DNA of 41,177 nucleotides from positions 1 to 41,177 of the forward strand of contig JAKLLG010000025.1 of the NCBI GenBank assembly GCA_023150275.1, written 5' to 3'. Source of the DNA: Rhodocyclaceae bacterium. Its GTDB lineage: Bacteria > Pseudomonadota > Gammaproteobacteria > Burkholderiales > Rhodocyclaceae. A program made the translations under genes and the position numbers. Under the pieces are notes generated by a model, which was not told where the DNA came from, searched no databases, and saw only the letters and a list, made by a program, of their open reading frames with translations. Positions 28,012 through 36,598 of this stretch are shown piece after piece; the first letter of the stretch is position 1; each line of letters begins with the position of its first letter.

Positions 28012-29187
28012 TCATCCGCGTCGCTTGAGGCGGCCAAATTCATCCTCGATCCGCATGTGTCGCTCCAGCAGCCTGCCCAGCTTGAGCGGTCCGAAATAGA
28101 CATTCCAGACACCATCGTCGATTTCCTCCAGGCCGACGTATTCGCCAATGCAGGTGCTCGATACATTGACCCAGCCTTTGTTCCAGCGAATCCCCCCGTT
28201 GTCGCTGACGTAACGGACTTCGAACCGATCGGGATATTCCAGAGGCGGTAAGCGGTCAGGCATCTCCCGCCGCGATGGCACATAGACGGAGGCCGGTGTT
28301 GCCATGTCCAGGGCCTCGTGCGGCCGCTCGTTGTTGAATTCCTCGCGGAAGCGATTGAACTTTCGCTGCTGCGCCTGCCGGTTGGCGGCAGGCGGGCGTG
28401 TCGTTTCCGCTTTCAGCGTGCGGTGCATGCGCTCGTGCCGACCATTCTGTTGCGGCTTTCCGGGTTCAATCAGGTCGGGCAGGATGCCCAAGCGTACCCA
28501 CCACGCCGACAGCATCGACAGGCGTGCCAGTGTCGTGGTGGCAAACGGTACGCCGTTATCGCTACGTATTCGGGTGGGCAGCCCGTATTCCTTGAACAAC
28601 CGGGTGAAGACGGGCTTGGCATCATCGGAGCTGGTCGAGAGCAAACCCTGGCAACCCAACAGATAGCGGCTGCAGCCGTCGGTCACGGTGAGTGGGTAGC
28701 AGTAAATGCCGTCGCCGGTCTTGAGCTGGCCCTTGAAGTCGGCACACCAGATGTCGTTGGGGGCCAGCATCTGCGCCGTGGGCTTCCCCGGATGGCCGAT
28801 GACTCGGCGTCGCCGCTTTCGGGGTACCAAGCCGTGCCGGTTCAGGATCTCGCAGACGGTGGAGCGGCCCGGCAACTCCCAGTCAGGGTGTCGCTTCTCG
28901 ACGATCGTCAGCAATTTCTTGGCGCCCCAGGTGGGATGTCGCTGCCGGACCTGAATCAGCGCCTCGATCACCGCTTCCGGAGTCTGATTGGGATGGCGGC
29001 TGGGGGCACAGGAGCGCTCTTCAAGGCCTTGCGGGCCGTGCTCAAGGTAGCGCCCGATCCATTTATAGCCGGTCTTGCGGCTGATGCCGTACATCTGGCA
29101 CAGCTCGGTCATGTCCAGCGTCTGCCGCAGGTAGTCGGCAATGAACTGCGTTTTCTGGTCCATAGGTGTCGTTTCACTCCAAGGCAT
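28012..29187 (-). CDS. IS481 family transposase
   Basis: DDE transposase of 391 residues. An N-terminal helix-turn-helix (MTELCQMYGISRKTGYKWIGRYLEHG) and an HTH_29-like second domain precede the integrase core. The DDE residues lie in CADFKGQ, RSDNGVPF and GRHERMH. A C-terminal domain with GGIRWNKGWVNVSS follows. No frameshift is seen, so it may be active. It is transcribed against the cassette array. Confidence 0.93.
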   Translation of the reverse strand: MPWSETTPMDQKTQFIADYLRQTLDMTELCQMYGISRKTGYKWIGRYLEHGPQGLEERSCAPSRHPNQTPEAVIEALIQVRQRHPTWGAKKLLTIVEKRHPDWELPGRSTVCEILNRHGLVPRKRRRRVIGHPGKPTAQMLAPNDIWCADFKGQLKTGDGIYCYPLTVTDGCSRYLLGCQGLLSTSSDDAKPVFTRLFKEYGLPTRIRSDNGVPFATTTLARLSMLSAWWVRLGILPDLIEPGKPQQNGRHERMHRTLKAETTRPPAANRQAQQRKFNRFREEFNNERPHEALDMATPASVYVPSRREMPDRLPPLEYPDRFEVRYVSDNGGIRWNKGWVNVSSTCIGEYVGLEEIDDGVWNVYFGPLKLGRLLERHMRIEDEFGRLKRRG

Positions 29188-29281
29188 CGGGCACCTCCTT
29201 TCAGGTACCCATTTTGGATAAACTGTTACCTATGTCCCCAGACTATTCTGTTACCTATGTGCCCGGACCGTACCTGCACAA

Positions 29282-29362
29282 ACCTAACATTCCAGTCAAA
29301 CCGCGCCTTGCAGGCGCTTGGACGTGCCGCAAGCGGCACGCCATTTACTTTGCACGTTAGTT
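29282..29362 (+). other. attC site of cassette 1
   Basis: 81 bp from the left core ACCTAAC (29282-29288) to the right core GTTAGTT (29356-29362). Inside are two inverted repeats, GCGCC-TTGCA-GGCGC and GTGCCGC-AA-GCGGCAC. A 68-bp stretch is identical to the attC of cassette 2. Confidence 0.85.
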
Positions 29363-29378
29363 TTCATTGGGAACCGCC

Positions 29379-29684
29379 ATGCAAGTTTTTTCTTGGGGAC
29401 TCACATTCGTTGTCATTTACGGATCGATGGCCTTGAGCCTTGTGTTGCTAGCCGCCGCTGGAATTCTCTATTCACGCGTTAAGTCTGTTTCAACGGCTGC
29501 ATTTTTTGTAGGCATGCTTGCTGCGGCGATTGCCCCTTGGATCTTTAGGTTCGCTACTGACGGCACGTACAGTCGCGGCACAGACAATATTCAGACTCTT
29601 GTTAACTTCGCTGCACTCGCTGTGCAAAGCTTCGGGCTTCTGTTCTACGCGCTCTCGCTTCCAAAAAAAGCGAATGAAAACTAA
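29379..29684 (+). CDS. integron cassette 2 protein: small membrane protein
   Basis: Not recognised. The 101-residue product has three predicted transmembrane helices (about 5-28, 36-56 and 75-95) and no clear motif. The ATG at 29379 lies 17 bp after the cassette junction, with GGGAACC upstream; a TTG at 29367 is less likely. The stop at 29684 overlaps the left core of its own attC, common for cassette genes. Its codon use is less GC-rich than the flanking chromosome. Confidence 0.7.
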   Translation: MQVFSWGLTFVVIYGSMALSLVLLAAAGILYSRVKSVSTAAFFVGMLAAAIAPWIFRFATDGTYSRGTDNIQTLVNFAALAVQSFGLLFYALSLPKKANEN

Positions 29685-29759
29685 CCTCTCAGTCAAACCG
29701 CGCCTTGCAGGCGCTTGGACGTGCCGCAAGCGGCACGCCATTTACTTTGCACGTTAGAA
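29679..29759 (+). other. attC site of cassette 2
   Basis: 81 bp from left core AACTAAC (29679-29685) to right core GTTAGAA (29753-29759), with the same internal inverted repeats as the attC of cassette 1. Confidence 0.85.
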
Positions 29760-29771
29760 GTCTCGGTGCCC

Positions 29772-30095
29772 ATGAACTGTCCGAAGTGCGGAGCAACCAT
29801 TAGCGTATGGCGCATGAAAGGCAAGCGAGATTGCCCGAATTGTGGCGCACCGCTAAAGAACGGCATTGCGCCGCGCGGTTATCTGCTTGTCGGAGCGCTT
29901 CTGGCAGTTGCAGGAGTGTCCGACTATCTCATTAGCACAAGAGTAATCTTGCCAAGGTGTGGGGCTTCTACCTCTTGCTCCTTTATTGGGGGCTTGGCGA
30001 CCACCACTTTCTACATTCTTGCCATCTATGTTGCAGCAATCTTGGGGGCCTTTCGGTATTCATTGGCTCAAAGTCATGACGCCAAAGACTCCTAA
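29772..30095 (+). CDS. integron cassette 3 protein: zinc-ribbon membrane protein
   Basis: Not recognised. The 107-residue product has an N-terminal zinc ribbon (CPKCG and CPNCG, about 20 residues) and two hydrophobic helices (about 35-55 and 75-98). An intervening loop carries two more cysteines. It resembles the cassette 1 product in layout but not in obvious sequence. The ATG at 29772 is 12 bp after the junction, and the stop lies in the left core of the following attC. Confidence 0.72.
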   Translation: MNCPKCGATISVWRMKGKRDCPNCGAPLKNGIAPRGYLLVGALLAVAGVSDYLISTRVILPRCGASTSCSFIGGLATTTFYILAIYVAAILGAFRYSLAQSHDAKDS

Positions 30096-30188
30096 CATTT
30101 CGGTCGAGAGGGACCGCCAACAAGCTGCGCTTGTTGGTTCCCTCCGCGGCTTCGCCGCTCCGGCGGCCCCTCACCTTAAACGTTGGGC
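30090..30188 (+). other. attC site of cassette 3
   Basis: About 99 bp from left core TCCTAAC (30090-30096) to right core GTTGGGC (30182-30188, fits GTTRRRY). It contains a long interrupted hairpin (GAGGGACC...CCAACAAGC with GCTTGTTGG...CCCTC) and a second small stem. The sequence is unlike the attC of cassettes 1 and 2. Confidence 0.82.
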
Positions 30189-30257
30189 CTCACAATTGGA
30201 CGCTAGAACCGCCCACAATGCAGGGCATGAAGTTTAGGAACACCTTAAGGAGAAGTC

Positions 30258-30731
30258 ATGACTTTGGCAGCCCAGATAGATAAGAAGCGCAAAGAGATCA
30301 AGACCGATGGCTATCCGATGTCGATAGGCGAATGGATGAGCATGTACGAGCGGCACGAATTGGACATACACCCCGAATTCCAAAGATTCTATCGCTGGTC
30401 TCACGCACAGAAGACTGGTCTTATCGAATCGATCCTGCTTGGAATTCCTTTGCCTCCCATCTTTGTTAGCCAGAGGCCGGACGGGGTGTGGGATGTTGTA
30501 GATGGCCTCCAACGTCTTTCTACAATATTTCAGTTCGTGGGCATTCTCGTGGACGAAGGCGGAGCTAAGGTTGAGCCACTAGTTCTCGATGGAACCAAAT
30601 ATCTTCCGGCGCTAAAGGATATTCAATGGGAGAACAAAGCTGACCAAAAGAAGTCCCTTCCAAAGGACCTTCAACTGGTCCTCAAGCGGTCAAAGATTGC
30701 CGCGAGCATCGTACTTGTTGAAGTGCACTGA
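30258..30731 (+). pseudogene. integron cassette 4: DUF262 domain protein, cut by IS21
   Basis: The 157-residue open frame has the N-terminal DUF262 (GmrS-type ParB/sulfiredoxin-like) fold: EFQRFYRWSHAQKTGLIESILLGIPLPPIFV, then DVVDGLQRLSTI, the family's DGQQR-like motif. DUF262 proteins are nucleotide-dependent nucleases often found in phage defence, and are normally much longer. Here the frame enters the IS21-family left end at 30724 and stops. The ATG at 30258 has AAGGAGAAG. Only 17 bp of cassette sequence remain after the IS before the attC, so the 3' part appears deleted. Confidence 0.82.
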
Positions 30732-30787
30732 AATTTGACCCGCCGTGTTCACCGAAAATTGACCCGTCGTTTATGCGTTGAGTATAA

Positions 30788-31603
30788 CTACGCCTCTGTG
30801 GATAAGTCGTGGGTTTTCGGGATTTTCTCTCCTTGGTTTTTTGCAGTTGATCTTGCTCTGCCCGACCCGGGTCGGGCAGAGCTGTTCCTGAAGCGCCAGG
30901 ACTCATTGCCGGTCTCAACGATATGGCAGTGATGCGTCAGGCGATCCAGCAGCGCCGTCGTCATCTTCGCGTCCCCGAACACATTGCCCCACTCCGTGAA
31001 CGAAAGATTGGTCGTGATGATCACGCTCGTCCGCTCATAGAGCTTCGAGATCAGATGGAAGAGCAAGGCGCCGCCGGCCTGACTGAACGGCAGGTAGCCC
31101 AGTTCATCGAGTACCACCAGATCGACATACATCAGCCGGTAGGCGATCTGCCCGGCCTTGCCGTGTGCCTTCTCCTGTTCCAGCGCATTCACCAGTTCCA
31201 CGGTTGAAAAGAACCGCACCCGCCGTCCCTGGCGCTGGATCGCCTCGATGCCGATGGCGGTCGCCAGATGCGTCTTGCCGGTCCCCGGCCCGCCGATGAA
31301 CACCAGATTCTGGGCATCATCCATGAACTGCCCCGCATGCAGGCGCCGGATCAGTTCCTCATCGACCCGTGACTCGGCAAAGCGAAAGCCGGCCAGATCG
31401 CGGTGCGCCGGGAAGCGGGCTGCCGTCATCTGATAGGCGATCGAGCGCACCTCCCGCTCGGCCGTCTCCGCCGCCAGCAGTTCGCCCAGCAGCTGTTCCG
31501 GCGCAATGTCCGCGTGCCGCGCCTTGGCCATCAGTTCCGGCCAGGTCTGCGCCATGCCGTGCAGCTTCAGCGCCTTGAGCTTCGCCACCAGTTCAACGGA
31601 CAT
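30788..31603 (-). CDS. istB: IS21 helper ATPase IstB
   Basis: AAA+ helper of IS21 transposition. The 271-residue protein has Walker A GGPGTGKT (about 104-111), Walker B VVLDELGY and sensor motif TTNLSF. The last ~35 residues after SWRFRNSSA are a basic, low-similarity tail. Its start overlaps the end of istA by 11 bp. Confidence 0.95.
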   Translation of the reverse strand: MSVELVAKLKALKLHGMAQTWPELMAKARHADIAPEQLLGELLAAETAEREVRSIAYQMTAARFPAHRDLAGFRFAESRVDEELIRRLHAGQFMDDAQNLVFIGGPGTGKTHLATAIGIEAIQRQGRRVRFFSTVELVNALEQEKAHGKAGQIAYRLMYVDLVVLDELGYLPFSQAGGALLFHLISKLYERTSVIITTNLSFTEWGNVFGDAKMTTALLDRLTHHCHIVETGNESWRFRNSSARPGSGRARSTAKNQGEKIPKTHDLSTEA

Positions 31604-33101
31604 GGCTCACCTCTGCGCGCAGATGGTCGTAGCGATGGGTATTGGCCTTCGGCTCTTCCTTGAGCGAGATAGGTGTCTCGATCCGGATGGTGTCGCCACC
31701 TGTCTTCAGGCGGGCCAGCACGTTCTGCACATGCTCGCCGCTCGGGCGGCCGGATTCGAGCGCCAGTTCCGCGGCCACCAGAACCGCCTCCAGCCCATGC
31801 ACCGGAATGGCCGCCAGCACGTCGGCCATGATCCGGTCGCCGCCGAGGTGCTTGAGCAGATGCTTCTGCAGCCGCAGCAGCGGCTCGGGCATCTCGGCGA
31901 ACGGGGCACCGTTTCGCAGCGCGCCGGGCTTGCGGTCGATCAGGCCGATGTAGTGCCGGAAGTCGTAGAAGGTCTGGTGACGCTCGAAGCTCCTGGCATA
32001 CCTTGCGATTTCCTCGCCATCGGCGATGAACTGGAGGGCGTCCGGGTAGATGCGCAGGCTGATGACGCGATGGGCATGGTCGGTCGGCACGCTGTAGCGG
32101 TTGCGCTGGAAGTGCACGAGCGCGGTGCTGGAGACGCGCACCGGCTTCTCGACGTAGCCGTCGAAAGGCTTCGGATTGGGCATCATCTGGAGTTGCTCAT
32201 CTTCGAGCAGTTCGCCAATGGTGAGGGCCGGCCATTCTGGATGCGGGGTATGGGTCCAGGCGGCCCGGCACTGTTCGCCGAGCCAGGCGTTCAGGCTGTC
32301 GAGATCGGGCCAGCGGCGTTCGGCGGCCTGCTGCCAGATCTGCCGGCGCCGGTCCTGGACGTTCTTCTCGACAATGCCTTTCTCCCAGCCGGCGGCCCGG
32401 TTGCAGAACTCGGGGTCGAACAGGTAGTGGCCGCACATGGCGTGGAAGCGGGCGTTGATGGTGCGCTCTTTGCCATGCCCGACCTTGTCGACGGCGGTCT
32501 TCATGTTGTCGTAGATGCCGCGCCGGGGAATCCCGCCGAAGGCGGCGAAGGCCCTGGCATGGGCGTCGAAGAGCATTTCATGGCTCTGGCTGGGATAGGC
32601 CACGACCCAGAAGGCGCGGCTGGCGCAGAGCTTGATGTGGGCGACTTCGAGACGTCGGCGAAGGCCCCCTATGAAGGTGTATTCGCAGCTCCAGTCGAAC
32701 TGGAAGGCTTCGCCGAGGGCGAAGGTGAGCGGAACGTAGGCGCTGCGCTTGGGGTTCTCGCTGCGCTCTTCCTGCCATTTGCGGATGAAGGCGGAGACGC
32801 GGGAGTAGCTGCCGGGGTAGCCCTGCTCGCGCAGGGTTTCGAACATGACCCGGCCGGTGCGCCGTTCGCGCTTGCTGCGGTGGCTGTCGGTCTGCAGCCA
32901 TTGCCGCAGTTGATCGGCCCACGGGTCGAGGACGCTTTGGCCCTTGCGGGCGGGGTATTGGGGTTGCGTCATTTCCGGCTGACGCAGCCAGGTGCGGATG
33001 GTGTTGCGGGAGAGCCCGGTTTGCCGTGCAATCTCTCTGAGCGGTATTCCATCGCGGATGTGCATCCGCCGGATCTTGGCTAACATGCCCACTGTGATCA
33101 C
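31593..33101 (-). CDS. istA: IS21 transposase IstA
   Basis: DDE transposase of 502 residues. An N-terminal helix-turn-helix ([25 protein letters not shown]), then the integrase core with FQFDWS (first acidic), IYDNMKTAV (second) and [12 protein letters not shown] (glutamate). A C-terminal DNA-binding part with [13 protein letters not shown] follows. The start is taken as GTG at 33101; an ATG five codons in is possible. No frameshift, so it may be functional. Confidence 0.95.
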   Translation of the reverse strand: MITVGMLAKIRRMHIRDGIPLREIARQTGLSRNTIRTWLRQPEMTQPQYPARKGQSVLDPWADQLRQWLQTDSHRSKRERRTGRVMFETLREQGYPGSYSRVSAFIRKWQEERSENPKRSAYVPLTFALGEAFQFDWSCEYTFIGGLRRRLEVAHIKLCASRAFWVVAYPSQSHEMLFDAHARAFAAFGGIPRRGIYDNMKTAVDKVGHGKERTINARFHAMCGHYLFDPEFCNRAAGWEKGIVEKNVQDRRRQIWQQAAERRWPDLDSLNAWLGEQCRAAWTHTPHPEWPALTIGELLEDEQLQMMPNPKPFDGYVEKPVRVSSTALVHFQRNRYSVPTDHAHRVISLRIYPDALQFIADGEEIARYARSFERHQTFYDFRHYIGLIDRKPGALRNGAPFAEMPEPLLRLQKHLLKHLGGDRIMADVLAAIPVHGLEAVLVAAELALESGRPSGEHVQNVLARLKTGGDTIRIETPISLKEEPKANTHRYDHLRAEVSHVR

Positions 33102-33214
33102 TCCTTCTCCCCGCTCAAAATTTGAGCAGGATAGCGATTTCAGGTGGGTCAGTTTTCGATGAACATTAACCTGCCAAGTGGGTCAGTTTTGGGTGCACGT
33201 CAACACTCTATGCC

Positions 33215-33283
33215 GCATAACCCATCATTCCACCGGACCTGTCGCGGCAAGCCGCGCCAGTCCGGTGAATTCAAACGTTAAGC
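33215..33283 (+). other. attC site of cassette 4 (last in the array)
   Basis: 69 bp from left core GCATAAC (33215-33221) to right core GTTAAGC (33277-33283, fits GTTRRRY). It contains a strong stem CACCGGAC/GTCCGGTG with an inner GCGGC-AA-GCCGC. The right core overlaps the stop codon of the minus-strand sensor gene. Confidence 0.82.
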
Positions 33284-33976
33284 CCCCACCCCGCGCTCCA
33301 GCATCCTCACTCCCAGGCCTCCGAGTGCCGCTGCCAGCAGCGCGACAGCGGCTACTACCCACGCCAGGCGCTGCGTCTCGGCGCCGAAACTCTCCAGCGT
33401 CGCGCGTTGCGTGGCAAGCGTTGCCCGCTCCTGCTCCGCGAGTCGACGCGAAGCTTGTGCCATGCTGGCCAGCGCTTCGCGCGTTGGCGCCCAGAACTGA
33501 CTGAGCGCACCTTGGGCACCACTCAGTTCGAGCTCTTCTACGGCTGCGGTGTAGCGTTCGTCGTAGCGGGCGCGCAGCGCCAGCAATTCGTCGAGGCGGG
33601 CTTTGTCCTGCGCTGACTTCATGAGCGAGGCCAGTGCGGCCAGATCACCCTCGGCGGCGGCATTGGCGGTGTCGATCTGCTTGTAAAGCGGCACGCGCAT
33701 TTCCCGGTCGGAGGTGACCAGCAACTGCACGAGGGGCACGGTGGCACCTTCGGCGTGACGCTGCAGCGACTCGGCCACGTCCACGCGCTGTTGCTGTGTC
33801 TCAAGGTCGGCGGCAGTGAGCGGTGCCGTGCGCAGCCAGTGCTGCGCGGCATACAGCCCCACTGCAGCCAGGATGGCGGCGATAGCCAGCAGGAGTGCAA
33901 TACGCTTACCACTGCGGGGTGCCTGAACGGCGGTTGTTGCGGCATTAGCAGCTGTCGTGGCGTTCGATTGGGTCAT
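33278..33976 (-). CDS. 4HB_MCP-like sensor protein lacking HAMP and signalling domains
   Basis: The 232-residue protein has two transmembrane helices (about 25-43 and 204-225) around a periplasmic all-helical domain. It resembles the four-helix-bundle sensor of methyl-accepting chemotaxis proteins (VPLVQLLVTSDREMRVPLYKQIDTANA, then DELLALRARYDERYTAAVEELE). It ends LERGVGA just after the second helix, where a HAMP domain would start. The stop codon TAA (33280-33278) lies in the right core of the last attC, so the gene may have been cut by integron recombination. It follows doxX by 27 bp, so it is expressed with the second bufferin operon. Confidence 0.7.
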   Translation of the reverse strand: MTQSNATTAANAATTAVQAPRSGKRIALLLAIAAILAAVGLYAAQHWLRTAPLTAADLETQQQRVDVAESLQRHAEGATVPLVQLLVTSDREMRVPLYKQIDTANAAAEGDLAALASLMKSAQDKARLDELLALRARYDERYTAAVEELELSGAQGALSQFWAPTREALASMAQASRRLAEQERATLATQRATLESFGAETQRLAWVVAAVALLAAALGGLGVRMLERGVGA

Positions 33977-34003
33977 GAAATTGCTCCGTAAAGAATGGGG
34001 ATT

Positions 34004-34528
34004 TCAGGCCGCGTCATTGCGCACCGGGCAGGTGCAGCCAGTGCCACAGCGCCGGGCGATCAGTGCGTCGACAGAGAACACCCCGCCGCCCTTGGCGACA
34101 AGGAACAGGAAGCCCGCCGCCCAAGTGCCGTGCAGCGCGTAGGCATCGGGGTAGACGAAGAGCTGGATCACCACCGTCATGCCGAGCAGCGCCAGTGCGG
34201 AGAAGCGTGTGGCCAGCCCGATCAGCAGCAGCAGCGGGAAGAGGTGCTCGGCGAAGGCGGCCATCGGTGCCCCCAGTTCGGGCGGAATGATCGGCAGCTT
34301 GTATTCGTCACGGAAGAGATCGACCACCGAGTCGGAGAGCCGCGGCCAGCCGAACTCGAAATTGCCGGTAACGAAGTTGATGGCGAAGCCCTGCACCTTG
34401 GTCTGGCCGGAGGACCAGAAGGTGGCGGCCAGCGCGAAGCGGGCGAGGAAGGCGATCAGCGAATCGGGGATGCGGCTGAGCAAGTCGACTGACTTGCGGA
34501 TGAGGCAGCGATCTGCACGCGGGGTCAT
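34004..34528 (-). CDS. DoxX family membrane protein of the bufferin operon
   Basis: Inner-membrane protein of 174 residues with four predicted helices (about 24-42, 88-107, 110-126, 135-152) and the DoxX-type pattern LARFALAATFWSSGQTKVQGF. DoxX genes often close DUF2282-DUF692-DUF2063 operons, as in the Caulobacter sigma-F regulon. The C-terminal tail carries three cysteines (C161, C165, C167 in CGTGCTC), which could bind metal. It lies 14 bp downstream of bufC. Confidence 0.88.
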   Translation of the reverse strand: MTPRADRCLIRKSVDLLSRIPDSLIAFLARFALAATFWSSGQTKVQGFAINFVTGNFEFGWPRLSDSVVDLFRDEYKLPIIPPELGAPMAAFAEHLFPLLLLIGLATRFSALALLGMTVVIQLFVYPDAYALHGTWAAGFLFLVAKGGGVFSVDALIARRCGTGCTCPVRNDAA

Positions 34529-34542
34529 GATTATTCTCCTTG

Positions 34543-35307
34543 TTATTCGGGTTGCCGGCCGAGGCCGACCAGTAGTTCTCGGCTGATCAGGAGGCCGAGA
34601 ACCGGGGCGGGGTCGAAGGGAATATCGCCTGCCTCTGCCTGCTGCACGGCAGCGCCGAGCGCTGCGCCCGCTTGCATTGCAGCGAGGAAGCGGCCATCTG
34701 CGGCGGGGATACCCATCACTTCAATCGACAGGCCGTGGCGCAGCACCAGCGCGCACTCAGCTTGCACCGGATCGACGGTGGCGAGGTCACCGAGGCCCTG
34801 ATGCGCCCCCCACAGCGAAACGATGGCAAACGTCGAGTCGATCACCTGCAGCGACGGATGCAGTTGCAGGCGCAGCGTCGGCAGCGCCTCGGGGTCGTTC
34901 AGCCAGCCGGCAATTTCCGCCACGGGCACCGGATCGGCATCGGCGGCATGGAAGGCCAGCACGCGGGCGTACTCCAGCCGCGCGACGTCGGCGAGGTAAG
35001 GCACACCGGCGGCTGGCGGAAAAGCGGCGACGAAATCGGCAAAGGTGTCGCCGTACCAGGCCAGCACCGGCGATACCGGTGGCGAGCGGCGCACGAATTC
35101 GCCAGCCATGGCATGGAAGAAGGCTTCGCCGACCAGTTGCTGCACAACGGGGAAGGTATCGGCCAGCGCCTCGATCAGCGAAACGGTAACGTTGTTGCGA
35201 TAGACACCGAAGCGCTGTGCAGCATCCGACCCGTTCCATGTCACCAGACCTGGCGGGCAGGGCGCGGTGGGGTCAAACAGCGCGGCGGCGAAGGCGGCGT
35301 TGTTCAT
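34543..35307 (-). CDS. bufC: BufC-type partner protein (DUF2063 domain), second locus
   Basis: The 254-residue protein has the DUF2063 N-terminal domain (about 20-110, [41 protein letters not shown]) and a C-terminal domain ending near the [16 protein letters not shown] segment. It is the predicted partner of the adjacent MNIO enzyme. The start ATG at 35307 overlaps the bufB stop by 4 bp. It is clearly diverged from the BufC at 25.4 kb, so this is not a recent duplication. Confidence 0.92.
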   Translation of the reverse strand: MNNAAFAAALFDPTAPCPPGLVTWNGSDAAQRFGVYRNNVTVSLIEALADTFPVVQQLVGEAFFHAMAGEFVRRSPPVSPVLAWYGDTFADFVAAFPPAAGVPYLADVARLEYARVLAFHAADADPVPVAEIAGWLNDPEALPTLRLQLHPSLQVIDSTFAIVSLWGAHQGLGDLATVDPVQAECALVLRHGLSIEVMGIPAADGRFLAAMQAGAALGAAVQQAEAGDIPFDPAPVLGLLISRELLVGLGRQPE

Positions 35308-36200
35308 GCCGCCTCCCGTGCCAAGTTGCGGCAGGCATCGAGGCGCCGCCCGGCCTGCTGCGCCTCGGCCAGCAGCACCGGGAAAGCCGGCAGATCGTTG
35401 TCGCGTTCGAGCAGCGTCGCCACCGGGCCGGTGAGCGCCAGCACTTCATCGTAGAGCGCCCACACCGCCTCGGCTACCGGCGCCCCGTGGCTGTCGATGA
35501 GCAGTGGCGCACCGAGGCTGTCGACCTCCTGCGCGAAACCGGCGAGATGGATTTCGCCGACCGCCGCGAGCGGAAGCGCGCGCAGGTAGGCATGCACATC
35601 GCGGCCGTGGTTGGTGCAGGAAACGTAGGCATTGTTCACGTCGAGCAGCAGGCCGCAGCCGGTGCGCAGCACGACTTCGCTGAGGAAGCCGGCTTCGTCG
35701 CGGTCGGAGGTGGCGAACTCGACATAGGTGGAAGGGTTTTCGAGCAGCATGCGGCAGCCAAGACGGCTCTGCACGCGGTCGATGTGCTCGCAGACACGCT
35801 GCAGCGTCGCTGCGTTGAACGGCGCCGGCAGCAGGTCGTTGTAGAAGTTGCCGCCGTGCGAGGACCAGGCCAGATGCTCGGAGAACGACTCCGGCTGGTA
35901 GCGGTCGATCAGCGCGGCGAGCCGGTCGAGATGGGCTTCGTCGAGCGGTGCTTCCCCGCCGATGGAGAGGCCCACGCCGTGGACGGACAGCGCATAGTCG
36001 GCACGGATGCGGCCAAGGTAATGGTGGAAGGGGCCGCCCGGCACCATGTAGTTTTCGGCGTGGATCTCGAAGAAGCCGAGCGCCGGCTTCATGTCGAGCA
36101 CGTCGAGAAAATGTTCGGGCTTGAGCCCCAGGCCCGCAGCGGGCGGCAGCAATGCCGCACCGCTGCGCCCGGCGGCGCCCGCAAGGAAAGCGTCGGTCAT
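35304..36200 (-). CDS. bufB: BufB-type multinuclear non-heme iron oxidase (DUF692/MNIO), second locus
   Basis: The 298-residue TIM-barrel enzyme is predicted to modify the adjacent BufA1 precursor. Likely metal ligands: H74 ([10 protein letters not shown]), H109 (SEHLAW), E154 (LENPSTY), D187 with N189/N190 (LLDVNNAYV), H218 (IHLAGF), D236/H238 (IDSHG) and E265 (LERDN). The set matches that of the paralogue at 24.5 kb. The start ATG at 36200 lies 28 bp after bufA1. Confidence 0.93.
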   Translation of the reverse strand: MTDAFLAGAAGRSGAALLPPAAGLGLKPEHFLDVLDMKPALGFFEIHAENYMVPGGPFHHYLGRIRADYALSVHGVGLSIGGEAPLDEAHLDRLAALIDRYQPESFSEHLAWSSHGGNFYNDLLPAPFNAATLQRVCEHIDRVQSRLGCRMLLENPSTYVEFATSDRDEAGFLSEVVLRTGCGLLLDVNNAYVSCTNHGRDVHAYLRALPLAAVGEIHLAGFAQEVDSLGAPLLIDSHGAPVAEAVWALYDEVLALTGPVATLLERDNDLPAFPVLLAEAQQAGRRLDACRNLAREAA

Positions 36201-36228
36201 GACGGTCCTGTCGCGCGAGCAGCGGCGC

Positions 36229-36540
36229 TCAGGCTTTCTTTTCCTTGAATTCCTTGAGCTGCCCCATGCCCGTGGGCGAGGTCGGCGAGGCGGTCTTCTC
36301 GCAAGTGCCGGCAGGCACGAAGGTCCAGGCGTTGCCCTGGTAGTCCTTCGTCGAGGTGCCGGCGCAGGAGGTGCCGGCACCGGCCTTGCAGTCGTTCTTG
36401 CCTTTCATGGAGACGCCGTAGCACTTCTCTTTTGACGCATCGGCGGCCATCACCGGCGAGGCGGCAACGGTCAGGGCGGCACCCAGCGCGAGGGCCAGGG
36501 CAGCGGCGGAAGCGTGGCGGGTCGAGTTGTTCTGGCTCAT
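36229..36540 (-). CDS. bufA1: BufA1-type bufferin precursor (DUF2282)
   Basis: Small secreted precursor, 103 residues, of the DUF2282 family. The signal peptide is about 1-33 (ending SPVMAA). The mature part has four cysteines: C40 (EKCYG), C51 (KNDCK), C59 (TSCAGTS) and C80 (PAGTCEK). These are the residues modified by MNIO enzymes in studied bufferins, which then bind copper. The C-terminus is lysine-rich. The ATG at 36540 has AAGGAG. It follows the anti-sigma gene by 58 bp in the same operon. Confidence 0.92.
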   Translation of the reverse strand: MSQNNSTRHASAAALALALGAALTVAASPVMAADASKEKCYGVSMKGKNDCKAGAGTSCAGTSTKDYQGNAWTFVPAGTCEKTASPTSPTGMGQLKEFKEKKA

Positions 36541-36598
36541 GGTCTTACTCCTTCTCTGTTGGTTAAGGGGATCCATGGGCCTTTCGCGGCGAATCTGT

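Larger units (their letters stand above)
27830..29269 (-). mobile_element. IS481-family insertion sequence in cassette 1
   Basis: Bounded by long imperfect inverted repeats: left GGTCGGGCAGATAGGTAACA (from 27830) and right, on the minus strand, GGTCCGGGCACATAGGTAAC (from 29269). Each end holds two tandem copies of the GG-AACA element about 26 bp apart. One transposase gene is inside. No clear target-site duplication is visible. Boundaries are accurate to a few bases. Confidence 0.85.
30724..33197 (-). mobile_element. IS21-family insertion sequence in cassette 4
   Basis: Ends are TGCACTGAAATTTGACCC (left, from 30724) and, on the minus strand, TGCACCCAAAACTGACCC (right, from 33197). Each end has a second internal copy of the GAAA-TTGACCC / GAAAACTGACCC repeat, the multiple terminal repeats of IS21. 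It encodes IstA and IstB. No matching target-site duplication is seen in the flanks. Confidence 0.9.
26887..33283 (+). mobile_element. degraded integron with a four-cassette array
   Basis: Components in order: a truncated intI on the minus strand, a LexA box, a ~280-bp attI-side region, then four cassettes whose genes and attC sites all point rightward. The attC-like sites end at 29362, 29759, 30188 and 33283. Cassette 1 is split by an IS481-family element and cassette 4 by an IS21-family element. Without the insertions the cassettes are about 0.4-0.6 kb each, a normal size. The absence of the integrase catalytic part means the array is now fixed unless an integrase acts in trans. Confidence 0.85.

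Noticed and set aside
31506..33083. Long plus-strand open frame of 525 codons opposite istA
   Set aside because: It is the antisense shadow of the high-GC istA gene, whose protein is clearly an IS21 transposase.
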